Positions 7,759 to 15,308 of a stretch of DNA of 16,706 nt are shown piece by piece. The notes under the pieces are model-generated. The model made no database searches, was not told where the DNA came from, and saw only the letters and a program-made list of their open reading frames with translations. Source of the stretch: Flavobacteriales bacterium. GTDB lineage: Bacteria; Bacteroidota; Bacteroidia; Flavobacteriales_D; Sanyastnellaceae. The translations under genes and the position numbers were made by a program. The stretch covers positions 1 to 16,706 of the forward strand of contig JANRAA010000246.1 in assembly GCA_030728235.1 (NCBI GenBank), read 5' to 3'. Each line of letters begins with the position of its first letter. Position 1 is the first letter of the stretch.

Positions 7759-9597
7759 ATGCAAGAAGTTCAATATACAGAAGACAATATCCGGTCGCTC
7801 GACTGGAAAGAGCACATTCGCATGCGTCCCGGTATGTACATCGGGAAGTTGGGAGATGGCTCAACTGCTGACGATGGTATTTACGTTTTGCTCAAAGAGA
7901 TTCTAGATAACAGTATCGATGAATTTGTAATGGGCAATGGGAAAACCATTGAAATCAGCATTCGTGATAACGTTGTTAAAGTCCGCGATTTCGGTCGAGG
8001 GATTCCTCTTGGAAAAGTTATCGATTGTGTGTCGAAGATCAACACCGGAGGTAAATACGATTCGAAAGCTTTTAAAAAGAGTGTCGGATTGAACGGTGTA
8101 GGTACCAAAGCGGTGAATGCGCTGTCGGAGTTTTTCCAAGTCCAGTCGATACGCGAAGGTCAGGTGAAGAGTGCTGAGTTCTCTCAAGGGAACTTGGTTG
8201 TAGATGCAGATATTGAAGAGTCGACACAACGACGAGGGACGAAGTTTACGTTCATTCCTGATCCGAAAATCTTTATCAATTACCAGTTCCGCATGCAGCA
8301 CGTTGAACGTCTGCTTTGGAACTATGCTTACCTCAATGCTGGTCTAACACTTATTTTCAACGGTGAGAAATACCACTCTGAAAATGGACTGAAAGATTTG
8401 CTTGAGGCGAATATGACAACCGAGGTCAACTACCCAATCATCCACCTGAAAGGTGAAGATATTGAAGTGGCTATCACGCACTCGAACTCGTATGGTGAAG
8501 AGTATTATTCGTTTGTAAACGGACAATACACAACACAAGGAGGTACCCACCAAGGTGCTTTCCGTGAGGCGTATGTAAAGGTTGTCCGTGAGTTCTTCAA
8601 TAAGGAATACGAAGCTGTAGACGTCCGCAGTGGAATCGTTGCAGCCATCGCCGTGAAGGTGATTGAGCCAGTATTTGAGTCGCAGACGAAAACCAAGTTG
8701 GGGTCGACGGAGATTGAGCCAGAAGGGACCAGCATTCGATCGTTTATTCTCGACTTTTTGAAGCGTGAACTCGATAACTTCCTCCACAAGAATCCAGAAA
8801 TAGCAGACTCCCTTCAACGTCGCATCTTGCAGTCGGAACGGGAGCGTAAAGACCTAGCAGGGATTAAGAAACTTGCCCGTGAACGCGCCAAAAAAGCTTC
8901 GTTGCACAACAGGAAGTTGAGAGATTGTAGGTCGCACTTCAACGAAAAAACAGATCCAGATGGCAACAGCACGTTGTTTATCACCGAGGGAGATTCGGCT
9001 TCTGGGTCGATCACCAAAGCACGAAATGTAAATTTGCAGGCTGTATTTTCTTTGAAAGGGAAACCGCTGAATAGCTACGGACTGACGAAAAAAGTGGTGT
9101 ATGAGAACGAAGAGTTCAACCTCCTACAGTCGGCCCTTAATATTGAAGAAGGCTTGGAAGGTCTGCGCTATGCGAAGGTGGTGATCGCTACCGATGCCGA
9201 CGTGGATGGCATGCACATCCGTTTGCTGCTGATCACATTCTTCCTTCAGTTTTTCCCTGATTTGGTGAAAAGCGGACATCTATACGTCCTTCAAACACCT
9301 CTGTTCAGGGTGCGAAACAAGAAAGAGACGATTTACTGCTACAGCGAGCAAGAGAAGCAGGCGGCGATGGAAAAGCTGGGTAAGAATCCTGAAATAACAC
9401 GATTCAAAGGATTGGGTGAAATATCGCCCGATGAATTCAAACATTTCATCGGTGAGAGCATCCGCCTTGATCCAGTGGTTATCGGAAAAGACAGTGTAGA
9501 AACCCTTCTCGATTTCTTCATGGGTAAAAACACACCTGATCGTCAGGAATTTATTATTGAAAACCTGCGGGTTGAAAAAGACAAAGTTGAGGCTTAA
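7759..9597 (+). CDS. parE: DNA topoisomerase IV subunit B (ATPase subunit)
   Basis: ParE is the ATP-driven subunit of topoisomerase IV. With ParC it makes a transient double-strand break, unlinks replicated chromosomes and relaxes supercoils. All the expected motifs are present in the 612 residues. The GHKL ATPase has E47 and N51 (KEILDNSID), D77 (VRDFGRGIP), the ATP lid GVGTKAVN (113-120) and the transducer QTK at 309-311. The TOPRIM domain has E410 (LFITEGDSASG) and the DxD residues D479 and D481 (ATDADVDG). The C-terminal RFKGLGEI lies at 548-555. The opening RSLDWKEHIRMRPGMYIG and the length fit Bacteroidota ParE better than GyrB. The ATG at 7759 puts YTEDNIRSLDW at the N-terminus, as expected for this family. 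The stop is two bases before the parC start, so the subunits are almost certainly co-translated from one mRNA. Confidence 0.97.
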   Translation: MQEVQYTEDNIRSLDWKEHIRMRPGMYIGKLGDGSTADDGIYVLLKEILDNSIDEFVMGNGKTIEISIRDNVVKVRDFGRGIPLGKVIDCVSKINTGGKYDSKAFKKSVGLNGVGTKAVNALSEFFQVQSIREGQVKSAEFSQGNLVVDADIEESTQRRGTKFTFIPDPKIFINYQFRMQHVERLLWNYAYLNAGLTLIFNGEKYHSENGLKDLLEANMTTEVNYPIIHLKGEDIEVAITHSNSYGEEYYSFVNGQYTTQGGTHQGAFREAYVKVVREFFNKEYEAVDVRSGIVAAIAVKVIEPVFESQTKTKLGSTEIEPEGTSIRSFILDFLKRELDNFLHKNPEIADSLQRRILQSERERKDLAGIKKLARERAKKASLHNRKLRDCRSHFNEKTDPDGNSTLFITEGDSASGSITKARNVNLQAVFSLKGKPLNSYGLTKKVVYENEEFNLLQSALNIEEGLEGLRYAKVVIATDADVDGMHIRLLLITFFLQFFPDLVKSGHLYVLQTPLFRVRNKKETIYCYSEQEKQAAMEKLGKNPEITRFKGLGEISPDEFKHFIGESIRLDPVVIGKDSVETLLDFFMGKNTPDRQEFIIENLRVEKDKVEA

Positions 9598-9599
9598 CG

Positions 9600-12452
9600 A
9601 TGGCAAACGAAGAATTAGAGCACGACGAAGAATTTGGTAAAGAAGAAGAAGGGCATAGTCTTGAAAAGGTGGTGCAGGTTGCTGGTATGTACAACAACTA
9701 CTTCCTTGACTATGCTTCTTATGTTATTCTTGAACGCGCGGTTCCGCACTTGCACGATGGATTGAAACCTGTTCAACGACGGATATTGCATTCACTGAAA
9801 GAGCTAGATGACGGACGTTTTCACAAAGCGGCGAACGTGATCGGTAACACCATGAAGTACCACCCTCACGGGGATGCGTCGATTGGTGATGCCATGGTGC
9901 AAATCGGACAAAAAGATTTGTTGCTCGATTGCCAAGGAAACTGGGGTAATATCTACACCGGTGATGGAGCTGCAGCGCCACGTTACATTGAGGTTCGGTT
10001 GTCGAAGTTCGCTTCGAAGGTGGTGTTTAACCACAAAACCACCAACTGGCTGGCGTCTTACGACGGAAGAAACAAAGAGCCTGAAACACTGCCTGTTAAG
10101 TTTCCGTTGCTGCTCACCCAAGGGGTGGAAGGTATCGCCGTTGGTTTGGCGTGTAAAATATTGCCACACAACTTCGTAGAACTCATTGACGGTTCGATTG
10201 AGGTGCTCAAAGGACGCAGACCAGTAATCTTTCCTGATTTCCCGACAGGAGGGATGATGGACTGTGAGCATTACAACGACGGATTAAGAGGTGGAAAGAT
10301 AAAGGTACGTGCGCGGATTAAGAAGGAAGACAACAAAACGCTGGTGATCACCGAACTTCCGTTTGGAACGACTACCGTTTCGTTGATTGATTCGATCTTG
10401 AAGGCGAACGATCGTGGGAAGATTAAGATCAAGAAGGTAGAAGACAACACCGCTGAATTTGTGGAGGTTGTTATCCATTTGGCTCCAGGTGTGTCTCCTG
10501 ATAAAACGATTGATGCACTCTATGCTTTCAGCGATTGTGAAGTTTCGATATCTCCCAACTCGGGCGTCATCGAAGCCGATCGTCCGCGTTTCATTGGAGC
10601 GAGCGATATGCTGCGGTTGAGCACTGAGCGGACAAAAGACTTGCTAAAACAAGAGCTGGAGATACGCAAGAGTGAACTCGAAGAGCAATGGCATTTTGCT
10701 TCTCTCGAAAAGATATTTATTGAGAACAGGATCTACCGCGACATTGAAGAATGTGAAACGTGGGAAGCCATCATTGAAACGATTCACAAAGGGTTAAAGC
10801 CACACATCAAACACTTGCTGCGCGCAGTAACGGATGAGGATGTGGCGCGTCTTACGGAGATTCGAATCAAGCGTATTTCTCGTTTTGATGGCTTCAAAGC
10901 CGATGAACGTCTGCAAGCGTTGATTGACGAAATCAAAGAGGTGCAACACCATTTGGATAACCTCACCGATTTCGCAATCGAATACTTCAAAGATCTTAAG
11001 AAGGAGTTCGCAGCTGGCAGAGAGCGCAAGACAGAAATCAAAACCTTCGATACGATTGACCGTGCGAAAGTGGCTGTGGCGAACGAAAAGCTATACGTCA
11101 ACAAGGAAGAAGGATTTGTGGGTACCGGTTTGAAACGCGGAGAGGGCGATTATGTTTGTGATTGTTCAGACATCGACGACCTTATTATTTTCCGCGCTGA
11201 TGGGACGATGATTGTTACCAAAGTGAGCACGAAAGCTTTTGTTGGTAAGAACATCATACACGTTGGGGTGTGGAAGAAGGGCGATAAGCGGACGGTCTAC
11301 AACGCCATCTACCGCGATGGAAAAATGGGCAAGTCGTTTATAAAACGTTTCTCGGTAACGTCGATTACACGCGATAGAGAATACCCAATTACGAAAGGCA
11401 CTGCTGGTTCTGAAGTGCTTTATTTCACTGCCAATCCGAATGGTGAAGCCGAAGTGGTAACGGTACACTTGCGCCAAATGCAGCGGGTGAAAAAACTGAA
11501 GTTCGACGTTTCATTCTCTGATCAGAGCATCAAAGGTCGTCCGGCTGCCGGAAACACCATCACCAAATACCCGATTCGCAAGATCGAGTTGAAAGAAGAA
11601 GGGGTGAGCACGCTTGGTGCACGTAAGATTTGGTATGACGAAACTGTGCAGCGCTTGAACGCCGACGGACGTGGACGATTGCTTGGAGATTTCCAACCGA
11701 CAGATAAGATTTTGGTGCTCCTCAGCAATGGCGAGTACAAGCTGATCGGGTTCGACCTCAGCGCACACTTCGATGAAAACATGGTACATCTTGAGAAATG
11801 GATACCTCAAAAACCGATTTCGGCAGTGTACTATGATGGTGAGAAACAAGAGTTCTTCGTCAAGCGATTCCTTGTTGAGTCGTCCTCGAAAAATGTCTTG
11901 TACATCACCGAACATCCAGATAGCAAACTCGCATTTGTGTCGACTGCGCATCACCCGATGATCGTTATTAAGTACAACAAACGCTTCAAGCAAAGTCGCG
12001 ACAAAGAAGATCAACTAATTGATTTGCATGAGTTTATATCTGTAAAAGGATTGAAGGCGCTTGGCAATCGATTGAGCACACTTCCTGTAACAGAGGTTGA
12101 AGCAGCCGAGCTAAACGAAGAGTTAGAAGAGAAGGCAGAACTGGAGCTGCAAGCTGAAATAGCCGCTACAAAGTCTCAAGTTTCGGAAGATGAAGAAGAC
12201 TACGACGACGAAGGCGACGATGGTGATGACGGTGAAGATAGTGACGATGATGACGGATTTGATGACGACGATGATGAAGGGGGAGATGATGAAGACGATG
12301 ATGTTCCTGCCAGCGGCAGGGATGTGAAAGTTGAGAAGCCAAAACCACCCGTTGGCGTGCCTGACAAGCCGAGTCCGACAATTGATTTGGAGTTGCCGAA
12401 ACCTCGTCCGAAACCACCTATCGACGATGATTTCCAACCGACATTGTTTTAA
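9600..12452 (+). CDS. parC: DNA topoisomerase IV subunit A (breakage-reunion subunit) with acidic tail
   Basis: ParC is the DNA-cleaving subunit and partner of ParE; it has 950 residues. The winged-helix region contains HPHGD (88-92) and the catalytic tyrosine Y129 in PRYIEVRLS. The position equivalent to the E. coli ParC quinolone-contact Ser80 is Ala93, and that of Glu84 is Asp97. A coiled-coil gate region follows (about 340-480), then a beta-pinwheel C-terminal domain (about 500-830). After that come low-complexity segments: a Glu-rich helix (about 835-860), an almost purely Asp/Glu/Gly tract at 863-901, a Pro/Lys-rich linker, and the last five residues QPTLF. The family-standard core is complete with no frameshift. 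The tail makes it longer than E. coli ParC (about 750). The acidic tract could act as a DNA mimic or flexible tether, and the terminal pentapeptide resembles a sliding-clamp-binding motif; both are inferences. Confidence 0.96.
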   Translation: MANEELEHDEEFGKEEEGHSLEKVVQVAGMYNNYFLDYASYVILERAVPHLHDGLKPVQRRILHSLKELDDGRFHKAANVIGNTMKYHPHGDASIGDAMVQIGQKDLLLDCQGNWGNIYTGDGAAAPRYIEVRLSKFASKVVFNHKTTNWLASYDGRNKEPETLPVKFPLLLTQGVEGIAVGLACKILPHNFVELIDGSIEVLKGRRPVIFPDFPTGGMMDCEHYNDGLRGGKIKVRARIKKEDNKTLVITELPFGTTTVSLIDSILKANDRGKIKIKKVEDNTAEFVEVVIHLAPGVSPDKTIDALYAFSDCEVSISPNSGVIEADRPRFIGASDMLRLSTERTKDLLKQELEIRKSELEEQWHFASLEKIFIENRIYRDIEECETWEAIIETIHKGLKPHIKHLLRAVTDEDVARLTEIRIKRISRFDGFKADERLQALIDEIKEVQHHLDNLTDFAIEYFKDLKKEFAAGRERKTEIKTFDTIDRAKVAVANEKLYVNKEEGFVGTGLKRGEGDYVCDCSDIDDLIIFRADGTMIVTKVSTKAFVGKNIIHVGVWKKGDKRTVYNAIYRDGKMGKSFIKRFSVTSITRDREYPITKGTAGSEVLYFTANPNGEAEVVTVHLRQMQRVKKLKFDVSFSDQSIKGRPAAGNTITKYPIRKIELKEEGVSTLGARKIWYDETVQRLNADGRGRLLGDFQPTDKILVLLSNGEYKLIGFDLSAHFDENMVHLEKWIPQKPISAVYYDGEKQEFFVKRFLVESSSKNVLYITEHPDSKLAFVSTAHHPMIVIKYNKRFKQSRDKEDQLIDLHEFISVKGLKALGNRLSTLPVTEVEAAELNEELEEKAELELQAEIAATKSQVSEDEEDYDDEGDDGDDGEDSDDDDGFDDDDDEGGDDEDDDVPASGRDVKVEKPKPPVGVPDKPSPTIDLELPKPRPKPPIDDDFQPTLF
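12186..12302 (+). repeat. GAY/GAR-rich low-complexity tract encoding the ParC acidic tail
   Basis: About 39 consecutive codons are nearly all Asp, Glu or Gly (GAT, GAC, GAA and GGN), giving a purine-biased, microsatellite-like stretch. The antisense strand is correspondingly rich in ATC and GTC triplets and creates spurious open frames there. Confidence 0.85.
12306..12320. repeat. Perfect 6-bp palindrome inside parC (CCTGCC-AGC-GGCAGG)
   Basis: The arms at 12306-12311 and 12315-12320 are exact reverse complements around AGC. In RNA the stem extends by one U-G and one U-A pair. It sits exactly at the junction of the acidic tract and the Pro/Lys linker and encodes PASGR. It may be chance or a small palindromic insertion. 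Confidence 0.6.
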
Positions 12453-12463
12453 ATAAAGATTTC

Positions 12464-12476
12464 GCTCCTTTGGAGC
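12464..12476 (+). terminator. Weak hairpin after parC
   Basis: GCTCC-TTT-GGAGC lies 12 bases after the parC stop codon. The stem is only five bp and no T-run follows, so this is at best a weak or factor-assisted terminator. No better candidate is visible in the 147-bp gap before the amylase gene. Confidence 0.25.
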
Positions 12477-12548
12477 AATGTGGACAAACACTGGCTCAGG
12501 AGGGGCGATTGTCGTAATATGTTAAGCAAACCGAAACTTAAAATAGGC

Positions 12549-12582
12549 TTTGTGTATTATATACACTAAGTTCGTACTTTTG
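12549..12582 (+). promoter_or_regulatory. Bacteroidota-type promoter for the amylase-mgsA operon
   Basis: TTTG at 12549-12552, then 22 bases, then TACTTTTG at 12575-12582 is an exact match to both promoter boxes with slightly long spacing. The start codon at 12600 is 17 bases after the -7 box. A perfect inverted repeat (12552-12566) lies between the boxes. Confidence 0.6.
12552..12566. promoter_or_regulatory. 15-bp inverted repeat, candidate operator
   Basis: GTGTAT-TAT-ATACAC has perfect six-bp arms and lies between the -33 and -7 boxes of the amylase promoter. The position would suit a dimeric repressor. No regulator gene is present in the window, so the factor is unknown. Confidence 0.4.
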
Positions 12583-12599
12583 GGTATCAAACACAGTAC

Positions 12600-13988
12600 A
12601 TGAAAGCATACGTAACCATCCTTTTCGCTGCCACGCTTGTATCTTGCGGAAACAACGGAGATCAAATTACCTCTACCGCTGAGCAGCATGGCGAGCAGCA
12701 AGTAAACGAAGTATTGCACCACGCCGATTGGTCGAAAAACATGTCGATCTATGAAGTGAATGTCCGCCAATATTCTCCCGAAGGTACCTTAGACGCAGTG
12801 CGCAAAGACTTGCCCCGCTTGAAAGAATTGGGCGTAGGTATTTTGTGGTTGATGCCGATTCACCCAATAGGCAAAGAGAACCGCAAAGGGAGCTTGGGAA
12901 GCTACTATTCAGCCAGAGATTACAAAGCAGTGAATCCAGAGTTTGGAACCTTGGAAGACTTCAAGTTGTTTGTGAACGATGCCCATTCGTATGGCATGAA
13001 AGTCATTATCGACTGGGTTGCAAACCACAGCGGGTTTGATAACGTGTGGACGAAGGAGCACAAAGATTACTATTTGCTCGACTCATTGGGCAACCTACAA
13101 CCACCAACGGGCACTGATTGGTGGGACGTAGCTCAGTTAAACTACGAGAATGAAGACACACGCGTGGCGATGATTGACGCCATGAAGTTTTGGCTGGTAG
13201 AAGGTCAGATCGATGGTTTCCGTTGTGACGTGGCAGACTTCGTGCCTGTCGATTTTTGGAACCGCGCACGAAAAGAATTGAGCGCAGTGAATCCAGATAT
13301 CTTCATGCTGGCTGAAGCAGAGAATCCACTGCATCACATCGAAGCGTTCGATATGAGCTACAGTTGGGAGTTGATGCACGTTATGAATGAGATCGCCAAA
13401 GGGAACAAGACACTGAACGATTTGGATACCTATTTGGCGAAAGAAGATACCAACTTCGTCGCCAATGCTTACCGCATGACCTTCACTACCAACCACGATG
13501 AGAATTCATGGAATGGAACTGTGTTTGAGCGTTATGGAGACGGACATCTCGCATTTGCTACCCTGGCGTTCAATTTGGGTACTCCGCTGATTTATAGTGG
13601 ACAAGAAGCAGGCATGGAGCGCAGACTTCGCTTTTTCGATAAAGACACCATTCCATGGGATGGCTACAAATACGCTGACTTTTACAGCAAAATGATGAAC
13701 GTGCACCGCGACCAAGAAGCACTTTGGAACGGGCCTTATGGCGGCAAGATAGAGCGCATCAAAACAGCCAATGACGACGTCGTTTACGCGTTCATTCGCA
13801 AACAAGGCGCGAGTGAAGTTTTGACCATTGTGAACCTTTCAGCCACTCCCACAACGGTTGTCTTCGAGGAAAGCATTTCAGGCGATTTCACGAGCATCTT
13901 CAATCAGTTTAAACTTACGGTATTTGCAAACGGCGAATTGCCACTCGATGCTTGGGGATATCAGGTATTCGTGAAAAATCCAGCATAA
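12600..13988 (+). CDS. GH13 alpha-amylase-family glycoside hydrolase, lipoprotein
   Basis: This 462-residue enzyme is predicted to hydrolyse alpha-glucans or maltooligosaccharides at the cell envelope. The N-terminus MKAYVTILFAATLVSC is a lipoprotein signal with the lipidated Cys at 16, so the protein is membrane-anchored. The GH13 (beta/alpha)8 barrel motifs are intact. Region I is DWVANH (138-143). Region II is GFRCD with nucleophile D210. The acid/base is E239 in MLAEAEN, and the transition-state stabiliser is D300 in TTNHDE. IYSGQEAG (331-338) is also typical of the family. A short C-terminal beta domain follows from about residue 380. There is no separate carbohydrate-binding module, and no SusC/SusD pair is nearby. 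It is the first gene of a two-gene unit: its TAA stop shares one base with the mgsA ATG. Exact specificity (alpha-amylase, cyclomaltodextrinase or glucosidase-like) cannot be told by eye. Confidence 0.93.
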   Translation: MKAYVTILFAATLVSCGNNGDQITSTAEQHGEQQVNEVLHHADWSKNMSIYEVNVRQYSPEGTLDAVRKDLPRLKELGVGILWLMPIHPIGKENRKGSLGSYYSARDYKAVNPEFGTLEDFKLFVNDAHSYGMKVIIDWVANHSGFDNVWTKEHKDYYLLDSLGNLQPPTGTDWWDVAQLNYENEDTRVAMIDAMKFWLVEGQIDGFRCDVADFVPVDFWNRARKELSAVNPDIFMLAEAENPLHHIEAFDMSYSWELMHVMNEIAKGNKTLNDLDTYLAKEDTNFVANAYRMTFTTNHDENSWNGTVFERYGDGHLAFATLAFNLGTPLIYSGQEAGMERRLRFFDKDTIPWDGYKYADFYSKMMNVHRDQEALWNGPYGGKIERIKTANDDVVYAFIRKQGASEVLTIVNLSATPTTVVFEESISGDFTSIFNQFKLTVFANGELPLDAWGYQVFVKNPA

Positions 13989-14350
13989 TGAGAATTGCAA
14001 TTATTGCACACGACGGAAAAAAAGCAGAGATGGTTCGCTTTCTAATGGACCACCGCGATGTGCTTTCTGCAAAAGGTATTGATCTTGTTGCAACAGGAAC
14101 AACAGGTCAGCATGCGCTGGATGCAGGCTTCGAAGTCGAACGTGTGATGTCGGGTCCGCTGGGTGGCGACGCACAAATAGCTTCACAAGTCACTGAAGGA
14201 AAGATTCAAATGGTTTTCTTTTTTAGAGATCCGTTAGACAAGCACCCGCATGAACCAGACATCGCCATGTTGATGCGTATTTGCGACGTTCGAAACATAC
14301 CCTTGGCGACGAATATAGCAACCGCTGAACGATTGCTTCATTCGTTTTAA
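13988..14350 (+). CDS. mgsA: Methylglyoxal synthase
   Basis: MgsA is a cytoplasmic enzyme that converts dihydroxyacetone phosphate to methylglyoxal and phosphate, a bypass that frees phosphate when sugar phosphates pile up. The protein has 120 residues; E. coli MgsA is about 150. Family motifs are present: AHDGKK (7-12), GTTG (37-40), SGPLGGD with the catalytic Asp at 61 (E. coli Asp71), RDPLD with D81, HEPD with H88 and D91 (E. coli His98 and Asp101), and IPLATN. The ATG at 13988 overlaps the amylase stop (TAATG). A longer frame from 13952 exists, but its extra 12 residues lack family similarity and lie within the amylase gene. The overlap suggests translational coupling. A strong terminator follows. 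Confidence 0.95.
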   Translation: MRIAIIAHDGKKAEMVRFLMDHRDVLSAKGIDLVATGTTGQHALDAGFEVERVMSGPLGGDAQIASQVTEGKIQMVFFFRDPLDKHPHEPDIAMLMRICDVRNIPLATNIATAERLLHSF

Positions 14351-14381
14351 AAAGTTTACCCTTCTGTTTTGAGTAATACAG

Positions 14382-14421
14382 AACAGCCGTGTCTTCTTCG
14401 GAAACACGGCTGTTCATTTTT
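14382..14421 (+). terminator. Strong intrinsic terminator with UUCG tetraloop after mgsA
   Basis: AACAGCCGTGT (14382-14392) pairs perfectly over 11 bp with ACACGGCTGTT (14404-14414). Inside, after a bulged C93, TTC/GAA adds three pairs closed by a C-TTCG-G tetraloop. A five-T run follows at 14417-14421. It lies 31 bases after the mgsA stop. Just upstream, TTCTGT (14362-14367) can pair with ACAGAA (14378-14383), and CTGTT (14364-14368) with AACAG (14382-14386), which would compete with the base of the terminator stem. Confidence 0.9.
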
Positions 14422-14437
14422 CTCCTCATTATTTCCC

Positions 14438-14445
14438 TAATTTCG
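14438..14445 (+). promoter_or_regulatory. Candidate -7 box immediately before prmC
   Basis: TAATTTCG matches TAnnTTTG at all but one defined position and ends four bases before the prmC ATG. No clear -33 box is seen, because the expected place lies at the foot of the mgsA terminator hairpin. It is supported mainly by having the same geometry as the box at 15301. Confidence 0.35.
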
Positions 14446-14449
14446 CGTC

Positions 14450-15295
14450 ATGTGGCCGTCTCAAAACAATTTACAAGCTGTGAACGCTTGGTTGAAATCG
14501 ATTCTCAATCATGATGATGAGCGCGAAGTGGCCAATTGGGTGCGTGCATTAACCGAATTCGTATCCAAGAAATCGCGCACTCAACTGCTTATCGGTTACC
14601 TCTTCAGTGAGTCTGAATTGAATGCGTTACAAGCCATGTCGGCCCGACTGAACGCAGGTGAACCCTTGCAGCACATAACAGGGGAGGCGTGGTTTATGGG
14701 ACACCGTTTTAGTGTCAACGAACACACCCTAATACCACGTCCGGAAACCGAAGAACTGGTTGCTGAAATCTTAGAGCGCAGACCAAAAGCGAAATCTGTA
14801 TTGGATATTGGTACAGGCAGTGGATGCATCGCCATATCATTGGCGGCAGCTCTATCAGAAGCCAACGTAGTAGCATTCGACGTTAGTCAGCTCGCGCTGG
14901 ATGTCGCTAAAAGAAACGCAGCCGAACTTGGAATTCCCGTTTCATTCTTGCAAAAAGACATCCTGATCGACCACCCAAATGAACGCTATGACGTCATCGT
15001 CAGCAATCCACCTTACATCCCCGCCGCTGAGCGGGAAGAAATGGATGATAGAGTGACCGCTTTTGAACCTGCAGTGGCATTGTTTACGCCCAATGATGAC
15101 CCGCTTTTGTTTTATAGACGCATATCTGAAATAGCTATGGAATCGCTTTTTCAAGGCGGATTGCTCGCTTTTGAATGTCATGAGCGCTATGCCGAAAGCG
15201 TTGCTGAGATGTTACTTCCTATGTTCTCGAAAGTCGAACTAAAGAACGATTTACAGGGAAAACCGCGCATGGTATTTGCGGAGTGGACGGTCTAA
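14450..15295 (+). CDS. prmC: Peptide chain release factor N5-glutamine methyltransferase
   Basis: PrmC (HemK) methylates the Gln of the GGQ motif in release factors RF1 and RF2 using S-adenosylmethionine, which speeds translation termination. The 281-residue length is normal. The N-terminal helical RF-binding domain covers about 1-85. The family signature runs from EPLQHITGEAWF (71-82) to IPRPETE (95-101). The Rossmann methyltransferase domain has the SAM-binding loop DIGTGSGCIA (119-128) and the catalytic/substrate motif NPPYI (186-190). The start at 14450 is fixed by the upstream terminator and a TAnnTTTG-like box. The gene is followed 17 bases after its stop by an exported-protein gene and then ligA, all on the plus strand. 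Confidence 0.95.
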   Translation: MWPSQNNLQAVNAWLKSILNHDDEREVANWVRALTEFVSKKSRTQLLIGYLFSESELNALQAMSARLNAGEPLQHITGEAWFMGHRFSVNEHTLIPRPETEELVAEILERRPKAKSVLDIGTGSGCIAISLAAALSEANVVAFDVSQLALDVAKRNAAELGIPVSFLQKDILIDHPNERYDVIVSNPPYIPAAEREEMDDRVTAFEPAVALFTPNDDPLLFYRRISEIAMESLFQGGLLAFECHERYAESVAEMLLPMFSKVELKNDLQGKPRMVFAEWTV

Positions 15296-15308
15296 CTCCA
15301 TATTTTTG
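15275..15308 (+). promoter_or_regulatory. Bacteroidota-type promoter abutting the exported-protein gene
   Basis: TTTG at 15275-15278 lies within the end of prmC. It is followed by 22 bases and an exact TATTTTTG at 15301-15308. The box ends four bases before the ATG at 15313, so a start site about five to seven bases downstream would give a leaderless or nearly leaderless mRNA. Confidence 0.5.

Noticed and set aside
8344..8817. 157-codon open frame antisense to parE
   Set aside because: It lies wholly inside the highly conserved parE gene and its translation has no recognisable domain; it is a shadow frame.
11511..12014. 167-codon open frame antisense to parC
   Set aside because: It is entirely opposite the ParC C-terminal domain, with no promoter-like or family signal.
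12123..12491. Antisense frame rich in Ile, Val and Phe that looks like membrane segments
   Set aside because: The hydrophobic run is the reverse complement of the Asp/Glu codon tract of parC, an artefact of composition.
13952..13987. Upstream extension of mgsA by 12 codons
   Set aside because: The extension lies within the amylase gene and does not resemble the MgsA N-terminus; the ATG at 13988 begins exactly with the family's MRIAIIAHD-type start.
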